The translations under genes and the position numbers were made by a program. From Bacillota bacterium (GTDB lineage: Bacteria; Bacillota_I; Bacilli_A; RF39; UBA660), in NCBI GenBank assembly GCA_023460995.1, contig JAEWOE010000006.1, positions 895,399 through 959,398 on the forward strand: a stretch of 64,000 bases of DNA, given 5' to 3'. Positions 41,984 to 49,488 of the stretch are shown here, one piece after another. Positions within the stretch are counted from its first letter, which is position 1; the number at the start of each line of letters is the position of its first letter. The notes under the pieces are model-generated. The model was not told the origin of the DNA and did not search any database. It was given only the letters and a program-made list of their open reading frames with translations.

Positions 41984-42550
41984 ATGAAGAAAGTATATGA
42001 ATGTAGTTTATTACAAGTAAGTAATAAGCAAGGGTATATAGTATCAGGTAGTGGCGATAATGATTTAACAGATATAGATGCAAGAAACTTATTTTATCCA
42101 TATGATCAGTATTATCGTAATAACGGAGAAAAAAGCGATATATATTTTGGACAAATACTTGTTACGAAAACAATAAATAAACTTTTTGTTAAAGAAATTA
42201 GAACAGGTAAATTAATACCTCTAGTTTATGGTATTTATAGACCGGATGCACCATATAATAAAAGAAAAAAGTTTACTATTGGGCAAGTTCATACTTATAT
42301 TTCAAATGTTAAGCTAATAGATAGTTATATAACTACTCCTGAATATAGTGGACTTGAAGAAGTTATAGAGTTAAGAGTAATTGAAGACTATTTAAAAGAG
42401 CATAAAAATAAAGATGATTATACTCAAGAGTTGGATATTTTTTTTAAACAAGGTGAAGCTAAAATGCAAGAAAAAATAAAATTAGAACAGGATTCTAAAT
42501 TATTAAAACATAAAGAAGAAACAAAAATTAAAAGACTGTTTAAGAAATAA
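41984..42550 (+). CDS. Unknown soluble protein (188 aa)
   Basis: The N-terminal half is beta-rich (YECSLLQVSNKQGYIVSGSG, PLVYGIYRPDAPYNKRKKF). The C-terminal third is a charged helix or coiled coil (KMQEKIKLEQDSKLLKHKEE) ending in a Lys-rich tail. No catalytic motif is evident. GAAGGTGCG precedes the ATG. It is flanked by terminators on both sides, so it is a single-gene unit upstream of the murG promoter. Confidence 0.6.
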   Translation: MKKVYECSLLQVSNKQGYIVSGSGDNDLTDIDARNLFYPYDQYYRNNGEKSDIYFGQILVTKTINKLFVKEIRTGKLIPLVYGIYRPDAPYNKRKKFTIGQVHTYISNVKLIDSYITTPEYSGLEEVIELRVIEDYLKEHKNKDDYTQELDIFFKQGEAKMQEKIKLEQDSKLLKHKEETKIKRLFKK

Positions 42551-42567
42551 TTAGATTATCAAATGAT

Positions 42568-42589
42568 AAAAGAGGCATGCCTCTTTTTT
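42568..42589 (+). terminator. Intrinsic terminator
   Basis: AAAAGAGGC/GCCTCTTTT (9 bp, very short AT centre) then TT. Confidence 0.8.
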
Positions 42590-42620
42590 ATGTTATTGAC
42601 ATAGATAGACATATATTTAC

Positions 42621-42649
42621 TTTTGAAAAGCATATAATTATGGTATAAT
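42621..42649 (+). promoter_or_regulatory. Promoter of the murG-ftsQ operon
   Basis: TATAAT (42644-42649) with TGG upstream (extended -10). TTTTGA (42621-42626) at 17 bases or TTGAAA (42623-42628) at 15 bases is the candidate -35. Confidence 0.55.
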
Positions 42650-42669
42650 CGAAATAGGATGTGAGAAGC

Positions 42670-43752
42670 ATGAGAGTTATTATTAGTGCTGGAGGAACTG
42701 GTGGCCATATTTACCCAGCTCTAGCTATTTTGAATAAAATAAAAGAAGTAGATCAAGGTAGTGAATTTTTATATATTGGAACATTTAATCGTATGGAGAA
42801 AGACATTGTCCCTCGTAATGGGATCCCTTTTAAAGGAATAGAAGTATATGGTTTTAATAGTAAAAATCCTATAAAAGCTATAAATGTTGTTAGACTTTTA
42901 CTAAAAGCCGAAAAAGAATGTGAAAAAATTATAAGTGACTTTAAACCAGACATAGTTATTGGAGTAGGGGGGTATGTAACTACTCCAGTTATTAAAGCAG
43001 CTAAAAAACTCGGATATCCAACTATGATTCATGAGCAAAATAGTATACCTGGTAAAGCTAATAAGTATTTAACTAAGTATGCCGATATTGTCGCAGTTTC
43101 TTTTGCATCATCTGCGAAATATTTTCCAAAGGAGAAAGTTGTTGTTACAGGAAATCCTTGCAGCGATAGCGCACTGAAAATTAAAGCATGTGATAAGACT
43201 GAGTTCAAACTTAATCCTAATAAGAAACTAGTATTAATCGTAATGGGTTCTCTTGGATCATCAAAAATGAATGAGTTCTTCGTTAATACTATGGATAAAT
43301 TTAAGACTAAAGATTATGAAATTGTCTTTGTAACAGGCAAAGATGCATATGACGAAATAAGTAAAAGTAAATTCCCTAATAACGTAAAAGTTTTACCTTA
43401 TATTGAAAATATGACAAGATTATTAAAGAAAACAGATGTTGTTATATCTCGTGCAGGAGCTTCAACTTTAAGTGAAATAATTGCTCTTCAAATACCATCA
43501 ATTTTAATTCCAAGTCCATATGTACCAAATAATCATCAATACAAAAATGCCTTAGACTTAGTTAATAATAAGGCATGTATTTTGATTGAAGAAAAAGATT
43601 TGACAGGTGACTTGTTAATTAAATCTATTGATAGTATAATTACAGATAACCAAAAAATTGTATTTATGAAAGAAAATCTTAAGAAGTTAAATACAGGTAG
43701 TAGTGCTACTATCATATATGAAAACATCAAGAAGTTAGTGAGTAGGAAATAG
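42670..43752 (+). CDS. murG: UDP-GlcNAc:lipid I N-acetylglucosaminyltransferase
   Basis: MurG adds GlcNAc to lipid I, giving lipid II, on the inner face of the membrane. The 360-residue GT-B enzyme has the glycine loop ISAGGTGGHIYPALAI, then GVGGYVTTPVIKAAK, MIHEQNSIPGKANK, VTGNPC and VISRAGASTLSEI with a later PNNHQYKNA. ATG 42670 fits the AGGATGTGAG site better than the GTG at 42661. Length is typical. murB begins one base after the stop. Confidence 0.97.
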   Translation: MRVIISAGGTGGHIYPALAILNKIKEVDQGSEFLYIGTFNRMEKDIVPRNGIPFKGIEVYGFNSKNPIKAINVVRLLLKAEKECEKIISDFKPDIVIGVGGYVTTPVIKAAKKLGYPTMIHEQNSIPGKANKYLTKYADIVAVSFASSAKYFPKEKVVVTGNPCSDSALKIKACDKTEFKLNPNKKLVLIVMGSLGSSKMNEFFVNTMDKFKTKDYEIVFVTGKDAYDEISKSKFPNNVKVLPYIENMTRLLKKTDVVISRAGASTLSEIIALQIPSILIPSPYVPNNHQYKNALDLVNNKACILIEEKDLTGDLLIKSIDSIITDNQKIVFMKENLKKLNTGSSATIIYENIKKLVSRK

Positions 43753-43753
43753 T

Positions 43754-44647
43754 ATGAATATAGATGAAATTACAAAATTAAAAACTGGTAAATTAATAGA
43801 AAATATTGATTTAAAAAAATATACTACATATAAAGCTGGTGGAACAGCAAGACTACTAGCTATTCCAGATAGTATAAATGGTTTGACTAGGCTAATGAAA
43901 TATATAAAAGAGAATAACATTAAATATAAAATATTAGGTTTTGGTTCTAATTTAATATTTAGTGATGGTTTATATGATGGTATTCTAGTTAAATTAGATG
44001 AGTTTAATGATATAAATGTAAATGGCAATGAAATAACAGTAGGTGCCGGTTATAGTATGATAAAACTATCTTTATTAGCAGCCCGTGAAGGTTTGGCTGG
44101 TTTAGAGTTCGCAAGTGGTATACCAGGTACTGTAGGCGGAGCGGTATATATGAATGCCGGAGCTTATGGAAGTGATATGGGGTATTTGATAAAAAACATC
44201 AAAGTCCTAACACCAAATGGTGAAGTAGTTACAATGGAGAATAAAGAACTTGAATATCACTATAGAACTTCCTTTCTAAAAAAGCACCCAGATTATACAT
44301 GTTTAGAGGCAACACTAAAATTACACAAGGGTGATAGAGAAGCAATCTTAGAGGTTATTAGAGATAGAAAAAAAAGAAGATTAGATACACAACCTTTAGA
44401 GTTTCCTAGCGCTGGTTCAGTGTTTAGAAATCCTACTGATGATGCTGCATGGCGTTTGGTTGAGGGAATTGGTTATAAAGGAAAAAAAGTTGGCGATGCG
44501 ATGGTAAGTTTAAAACACGCTAATTTTATAATAAATACTGGTCATGCAAGTGGTGATGATATAAAGAAACTCATCTTAGATATACAAAAGAAAGTTAAAG
44601 CAAAATATAATATTGATTTAAAAGTTGAACAAGAATTTGTAGAATAA
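43754..44647 (+). CDS. murB: UDP-N-acetylenolpyruvoylglucosamine reductase
   Basis: MurB reduces enolpyruvyl-UDP-GlcNAc to UDP-MurNAc with NADPH and FAD. The 297-residue protein shows KYTTYKAGGTARLL, FAD-binding LGFGSNLIFSDG and SGIPGTVGGAVYMNAGAYG, then EFPSAGSVFRNP with the catalytic Ser and a C-terminal Glu in VEQEFVE. This is the type IIa layout common in Bacillota. It lies in the murG-murB-divIB operon. Confidence 0.97.
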   Translation: MNIDEITKLKTGKLIENIDLKKYTTYKAGGTARLLAIPDSINGLTRLMKYIKENNIKYKILGFGSNLIFSDGLYDGILVKLDEFNDINVNGNEITVGAGYSMIKLSLLAAREGLAGLEFASGIPGTVGGAVYMNAGAYGSDMGYLIKNIKVLTPNGEVVTMENKELEYHYRTSFLKKHPDYTCLEATLKLHKGDREAILEVIRDRKKRRLDTQPLEFPSAGSVFRNPTDDAAWRLVEGIGYKGKKVGDAMVSLKHANFIINTGHASGDDIKKLILDIQKKVKAKYNIDLKVEQEFVE

Positions 44648-44657
44648 CGGTGATAAA

Positions 44658-45425
44658 ATGGCAAAAAAAGGGGCCACAAAAAAGAATTCTAATATAAGTA
44701 AAAATTCGAAAACGAGAGAGAAATATCGTGTTGAGAAAAAAGTTGTTTATAAAAAAGTTAAGAAAAAAAGGTTTAAACTTAAAATGCATACATTTCTAAT
44801 TGCGTTATTATGCCTTTATTTAGTAGGTTGTTTTATATATTATATAATTAATAAACCTATATCAAATATTTATATTAGTGGTAATAATTATTATAGTGAC
44901 TGGAAGATAATAGAGATGGCTGGTCTTGAAAATTATCCGCCATCTATGCTTAATCCAAAGAAAACAATTGAAAATAGACTTGAAAGTGATATTTTAATTG
45001 ATAGTGTAACTATTAAAAAGAAATTTTTCACTAGCGTATATATTGAAATAAAAGAAAACAAACCTTTATTTTATGATAATGCAATTGGTAAAACAATTTT
45101 AGCTGACGGTCAAACTGTCGATGATAAATTTGATACACCAGTACTTGTTAATGAAGTTGGAAGCAATATTTATGACGAATTCATAGAAAATATGGCAAAA
45201 ATTGATGATGATGTCTTCAGAAAAGTATCAGAAATAAAATATGACCCTGATGAAGTAGATAAAGAAAGAATTCTTTTTACTATGACTGATGGCAACTATG
45301 CATATGTAACAATGCTTAAGTTTGATTTAATAAATGACTATAACTATATAGTTAAAGAGTTTAACAATAAAAAAGGTATTTTATATCTTAATTCTGGTGG
45401 ATATTTTAAAATAATAGAAAATTAG
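44658..45425 (+). CDS. divIB: Cell division protein DivIB/FtsQ
   Basis: The protein has 255 residues. A Lys-rich cytoplasmic N-terminus (1-47) is followed by one helix (about 48-65) and an extracellular POTRA domain (ISNIYISGNNYYSDWKII, DSVTIKKKFFTSVYIEI), then the beta domain. DivIB stabilises the divisome with DivIC and FtsL. Sequence similarity in this family is low, but the domain order and position between murB and ftsA are typical. A terminator follows, so ftsA-ftsZ are a separate unit. Confidence 0.9.
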   Translation: MAKKGATKKNSNISKNSKTREKYRVEKKVVYKKVKKKRFKLKMHTFLIALLCLYLVGCFIYYIINKPISNIYISGNNYYSDWKIIEMAGLENYPPSMLNPKKTIENRLESDILIDSVTIKKKFFTSVYIEIKENKPLFYDNAIGKTILADGQTVDDKFDTPVLVNEVGSNIYDEFIENMAKIDDDVFRKVSEIKYDPDEVDKERILFTMTDGNYAYVTMLKFDLINDYNYIVKEFNNKKGILYLNSGGYFKIIEN

Positions 45426-45445
45426 TTCTTTTAGAACTTTTTTTT
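45424..45445 (+). terminator. Terminator after divIB
   Basis: AGTTCT/AGAACT (6 bp, TTT loop) then seven T. Confidence 0.75.
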
Positions 45446-45507
45446 CGTTTTCTCTTTTACTTTTAATAAATTTATAGTATAATTGTTCTAGATTATAGGA
45501 GATGATA

Positions 45508-46758
45508 TTGTTGAAGAACATATTTACAAGTATCGATATCGGTTCTGATAATGTAAAAGTTGTTGTTTGTGAACTTCATAACAACAAACTGAACTTATTG
45601 GCCGCATCTTCTGTAACTTCAAAGGGAATAAAAAGAGGAATAATAGTTAATGCCGAAGAAGCTGCTGAATCTATAAAAAATGTTTTTGGTAAAGTAGAGT
45701 CTATGCTTGGTATAAAAATCAAGAAGGTTATTGCTTCAATACCTAGTTATTTTGCTGAGTTTTCATTTATAAAAGGAACAGTAAGTGTTATAAATGAACA
45801 GCATGTTGTTGGTAGTGAAGATGTCGTAGAAGTACTTGGTGCTGCTATGGATAGTAAACTTACAGTAGACAAAGAAATGGTTACAATTATTCCAATTGAT
45901 TTTAAATTGGATGAGACAGAAGGAATTTCTAATCCACTTGGCCATACTGGACAAATTCTTAGTACAAAAGCTATAATGGTTACAACACCAAAAAAAAATA
46001 TCTATTCTGTAGTAAGTGTTTTAGAAAGTTTAGGAGTAGATATTGTTGATATTATGATTAATGGTATTGGCAATGTAAATTCATTTAAAAATAAGGATAT
46101 TAATAATATGATTGGGGCAATAGTTGATATTGGTTCTGATACTACAACAATATCTTTATATAACAAAGCAGTTATAGTGAAAAATTCTATTATTGGTGTA
46201 GGTGGCAAGGTATTAGATAACGATATAGCATATTCTTATAAAGTGAGCCCTGATGAAGCAAGAAAAATAAAAGAAACATTTGCTTTAGCTTACAAGAAAT
46301 ATGCGAGTGTTAGTGATTTCTATGAAACAAAGAATGAACTAAACGAAGACATTAAAATAAATCAATATGAGGTTTCTGAAATTACAAATTCTAGGTTAAA
46401 TGATCTTCTAGAGTTAGTTAACAAAGAGATAATAAGTTTATCAAATAGGGATTTAGATTATATAATTTTTACTGGTGGCATTAGTGAGATGACCCATTTT
46501 AATTATTTAATTGAAGAAAAGTTTGGTAAAAAGGCAGCTGTTGGTAATATGAGAATAATTGGTGTTAGAAATAACATTTACTCTGCTGCTACTGGAAATA
46601 TTATTTATTTTATCAGTAAATTAAAATTAAAAGGTAAAAATTACTCGATGGTAAGTACAAAAGATAGCGAAGATTTATCATCTGTGAAGAAAAATAACGC
46701 TAATATTTCAAGTGATTCAATGCTTGGCAAAGTTGTTGGTTACTTTTTTGGCGAATAA
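45508..46758 (+). CDS. ftsA: Cell division protein FtsA
   Basis: FtsA is the actin-like ATPase that tethers FtsZ to the membrane. Of about 416 residues, IFTSIDIGSDNVKVVVCE is phosphate loop 1, DIGSDTTTISLY loop 2 and FTGGISEM the adenosine motif. SMLGKVVGYFFGE is the amphipathic membrane helix. The start is probably non-ATG: AGGAG (45497-45501) directly abuts the ATG at 45502, which is too close, but is six and nine bases from TTG codons at 45508 and 45511. I chose 45508. ftsZ starts 12 bases downstream. Confidence 0.95.
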   Translation: MLKNIFTSIDIGSDNVKVVVCELHNNKLNLLAASSVTSKGIKRGIIVNAEEAAESIKNVFGKVESMLGIKIKKVIASIPSYFAEFSFIKGTVSVINEQHVVGSEDVVEVLGAAMDSKLTVDKEMVTIIPIDFKLDETEGISNPLGHTGQILSTKAIMVTTPKKNIYSVVSVLESLGVDIVDIMINGIGNVNSFKNKDINNMIGAIVDIGSDTTTISLYNKAVIVKNSIIGVGGKVLDNDIAYSYKVSPDEARKIKETFALAYKKYASVSDFYETKNELNEDIKINQYEVSEITNSRLNDLLELVNKEIISLSNRDLDYIIFTGGISEMTHFNYLIEEKFGKKAAVGNMRIIGVRNNIYSAATGNIIYFISKLKLKGKNYSMVSTKDSEDLSSVKKNNANISSDSMLGKVVGYFFGE

Positions 46759-46770
46759 GGAGGACAATTT

Positions 46771-47865
46771 ATGTTTGGTTTAGAAATGGATCAATTAGCA
46801 AAAATTAAAGTTATAGGTGTTGGTGGCGGTGGAAACAATGCTGTTAATCGTATGATTGAGTCTGGTGTACAAGGTGTAGAATTTATAGTAGCTAATACTG
46901 ACTTACAAGTTTTAAATAATTCAAAAGCTGAGAACAAAATACAAATAGGAACTAAACTTACAAATGGTTTAGGAGCTGGTGCTAATCCAGATATTGGTAG
47001 AGAAGCTGCTCTTGAATCTAAAGGTGAAATTGAAAAAGCCTTAGAAGGTGCCGACATGGTATTTGTTACTTGTGGTATGGGTGGTGGAACTGGTACTGGA
47101 GCTGCTCCAGTAATAGCTGATATTGCTCAACAACTTGGAGCACTTACTGTAGGTATAGTAACTAAACCTTTCTCTTTCGAAGGAAGAAAGAGAATGTTAC
47201 ATGCTCAAGCTGGGTTAGATGAATTAAAAAAACATGTAGATACATTAATTGTTATACCAAACGATAAATTAAGAGAAATAATAGACAAAACCACACCACT
47301 TTTAGAATCATTTAAAGAAGTTGATAATGTACTTCGTAGAGGTGTACAATCAATTTCAGATTTAATCGCAGTTGCGGGGTTAATTAACCTTGACTTTGCG
47401 GATGTTAAAACAGTTATGGAAAAAAGAGGAAATGCCCTTATAGGTATTGGTATAGGAGTTGGAGAAGGTAGAGCAACTGAGGCTGCTAGACAAGCAGTTT
47501 CTAGTCCGCTTCTTGAAACTAGTATAAGCGGTGCAACTGATGCCATTATTAACGTTACCGGTGGAGCTAACTTAACTTTATTTGAAGTTGAAGAAGCTGC
47601 TGAAGTAATAAGAACATCAAGTGGTACTGATATTAATACTATTTTTGGAGCTGTTATTAACGAAAATTTAAATGATGAAATAATTGTAACTGTAATTGCA
47701 ACAGGTTTTGAAGATGCTGAAAAGAATGCTAAATTAGCGGCAGCTAGTGCTTCTGCAGCAGCAGCAAATCATGCTAAAATTGAAACATTGACTGAAGATG
47801 ATGTAACAGGTGATGACGACGATGATGGTTATATTTTCTCTAGTTTAAGAAAAAGAGGATTTTAA
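46771..47865 (+). CDS. ftsZ: Cell division GTPase FtsZ
   Basis: FtsZ polymerises into the cytokinetic ring. The 364-residue protein has IKVIGVGGGGNNAVNRM, the tubulin signature GGGTGTGAAP (104-113), the DFADVKTVM loop T7 region and a short acidic linker (TGDDDDDG). The C-terminal peptide, which normally reads like IPxFLRxR, is IFSSLRKRGF here: basic residues are kept but the Pro and Phe pattern is altered. This peptide contacts FtsA/SepF. AGGAGG precedes the start. Confidence 0.98.
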   Translation: MFGLEMDQLAKIKVIGVGGGGNNAVNRMIESGVQGVEFIVANTDLQVLNNSKAENKIQIGTKLTNGLGAGANPDIGREAALESKGEIEKALEGADMVFVTCGMGGGTGTGAAPVIADIAQQLGALTVGIVTKPFSFEGRKRMLHAQAGLDELKKHVDTLIVIPNDKLREIIDKTTPLLESFKEVDNVLRRGVQSISDLIAVAGLINLDFADVKTVMEKRGNALIGIGIGVGEGRATEAARQAVSSPLLETSISGATDAIINVTGGANLTLFEVEEAAEVIRTSSGTDINTIFGAVINENLNDEIIVTVIATGFEDAEKNAKLAAASASAAAANHAKIETLTEDDVTGDDDDDGYIFSSLRKRGF

Positions 47866-47870
47866 TACTT

Positions 47871-47900
47871 AAAACGACACAATAAACGGTGTCGTTTTTT
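47871..47900 (+). terminator. Terminator after ftsZ
   Basis: AAAACGACAC/GTGTCGTTTT (10 bp, 8-base loop) then TT. A TATAAT (47901-47906) follows at once and may start the spoIIGA transcript. Confidence 0.85.
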
Positions 47901-47921
47901 TATAATATAAATGGTGATATT

Positions 47922-48719
47922 ATGAAAGTGTATATTGATCTAGTATTAGTACTTAATTTTCTTATAGATTTAGTTCTTTTAATTACTACATCTTATGTAC
48001 TTAAAAGAAATGTAAAAAGTAGTAGGTTAATATTAGGAGCTTCAATAGGTTCTCTTACAACGCTTTTTTTATTTATTAAAGTAGGTTCACTAGAACTATT
48101 TTTATTAAAGGTAGTAATAAGTATTTTAATGACTGTTGCTACTTTTTCTTATAGAAATATAAAGTATACTTTAAAAAATATGAGTTATTTATATATAGTA
48201 AGTATTATTCTAGGAGGATTTATATACTTTTTAAATATACAGTTTTCATATAAAAATATAGGAATTCTATTTAAAAATTATGGATTAAGCATAAATTATG
48301 TATTTATTCTTCTTTTTTCTCCTTTAATTCTTTATTTGTATACAAAACAAATTAAGGAATTAAAGAATAATTATGCTGATTATTATAAGGTAGATATATA
48401 TTTAAATAATTATCTTATTAAAGTTAATGCCTTTTTAGATACTGGTAATAAGCTTACTGATCCGTATTTAAAAAGACCTGTTATTATATTAAATAAGAAA
48501 AAGTTAATATATGATATTAATGAGTTTCAGATGGTTTTAGTACCTTATAGAACGATATCTGAATCTAAGGTATTAGATTGCATTGTTGCTTCTAAAGTTG
48601 ATATAAAGGGCATAGGAAGTAAAAATAATGTCCTTATAGGACTTATGGAAGATAATATAAATATAAATGGAGTAGATTTAATATTAAATACTAAATTATT
48701 GGAGGAAATAAATGTTTAA
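47922..48719 (+). CDS. spoIIGA: Sigma-E processing peptidase SpoIIGA
   Basis: SpoIIGA is the septum-localised aspartic protease that removes the pro-sequence of sigma-E. The 265-residue protein has five hydrophobic helices (from VYIDLVLVLNFLIDLVLLI) and a C-terminal soluble protease half with the catalytic Asp173 in AFLDTGNKLTDP. IILNKK and VPYRTI are family landmarks. The start is ATG 47922 with GGTGA upstream; an in-frame ATG at 47889 would begin inside the terminator. Its end overlaps sigE by eight bases. Position after ftsA-ftsZ matches Bacillus. Confidence 0.95.
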   Translation: MKVYIDLVLVLNFLIDLVLLITTSYVLKRNVKSSRLILGASIGSLTTLFLFIKVGSLELFLLKVVISILMTVATFSYRNIKYTLKNMSYLYIVSIILGGFIYFLNIQFSYKNIGILFKNYGLSINYVFILLFSPLILYLYTKQIKELKNNYADYYKVDIYLNNYLIKVNAFLDTGNKLTDPYLKRPVIILNKKKLIYDINEFQMVLVPYRTISESKVLDCIVASKVDIKGIGSKNNVLIGLMEDNININGVDLILNTKLLEEINV

Positions 48720-49404
48720 AAAGATAATTGATTTTATAATAAGTATTTTTAATGAAGAGACTGATATATTTTTTATTGGTTCAACAGATAAATTACCTGA
48801 GCCTCTTACTAAAGAAGACGAAGTAAGATACGTAGAACTATCTATGGAAGGTGATGAAAAAGCTAGGAAAAAACTTATTGAACATAATCTTAGATTAGTA
48901 GTATTTTTATCTAAGAAATATGAGAATACAGGTGTAGATTTAGAAGATTTAGTAAGTATAGGAACAATAGGTTTAATAAAAGGAGTAAATACATACAAAC
49001 TAGATAAAAATATTAAACTTGCGACATATGCATCTAGGTGTATAGATAATGAGATTCTTATGTTCTTAAGAAAAAATAAAAAAAGAAAAACTGAGATAAG
49101 TTTTGAAGACAGTCTAAGTTATGATAGTGAGGGTAATGAACTACATCTAGAAGATATCCTTGGTACAGAAGAAGATGTTGTCACAAAGTGTATTGAAGAT
49201 TCAGATGATAGGAAGTTATTATATAAAGTTATAGCTAATTTAAATGAGCGTGATAAACAAATAATGATATTAAGATATGGTTTATATAACAAGGAAGAAA
49301 TGACTCAAAAAGATGTTGCTAGTTTACTAGGTATAAGCCAGTCTTATATATCTAGAATAGAAAAGAAGGTAATAAAAAAATTAAAGATATTATCTAAAAT
49401 ATAA
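48712..49404 (+). CDS. sigE: Sporulation sigma factor SigE (pro-form)
   Basis: Sigma-E directs early mother-cell transcription. The 230-residue protein has a hydrophobic pro-sequence (residues 1-21, FKKIIDFIISIFNEETDIFF) before the mature IGSTDKLPEPLT. Region 2 is NLRLVVFLSKKYENTGVDLE then TIGLIKGVNTY and LATYASRCIDNEILM; region 4 has RYGLYNKEEMTQKDVASLLG and SQSYISRIEKK. The match to Bacillus SigE is strong throughout. It overlaps spoIIGA, its activating protease. The paralogue sigG, next in Bacillus, does not follow here. Confidence 0.97.
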   Translation: MFKKIIDFIISIFNEETDIFFIGSTDKLPEPLTKEDEVRYVELSMEGDEKARKKLIEHNLRLVVFLSKKYENTGVDLEDLVSIGTIGLIKGVNTYKLDKNIKLATYASRCIDNEILMFLRKNKKRKTEISFEDSLSYDSEGNELHLEDILGTEEDVVTKCIEDSDDRKLLYKVIANLNERDKQIMILRYGLYNKEEMTQKDVASLLGISQSYISRIEKKVIKKLKILSKI

Positions 49405-49434
49405 TTATAAATAAATTTATCTTTATAAAACATA

Positions 49435-49455
49435 GAGGAGCATATGCTCCTTTTT
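49435..49455 (+). terminator. Terminator after sigE
   Basis: GGAGC...GCTCC within a 14-base palindrome (49437-49450) extended by AG/TT, then TTTTT. Confidence 0.75.
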
Positions 49456-49456
49456 A

Positions 49457-49465
49457 TGTTATAAT
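49457..49465 (+). promoter_or_regulatory. Extended -10 promoter of the orphan permease gene
   Basis: TGT-TATAAT right after the sigE terminator; no clear -35. Confidence 0.45.
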
Positions 49466-49488
49466 ACTTTTATAAGGTAGGAGTTTTT

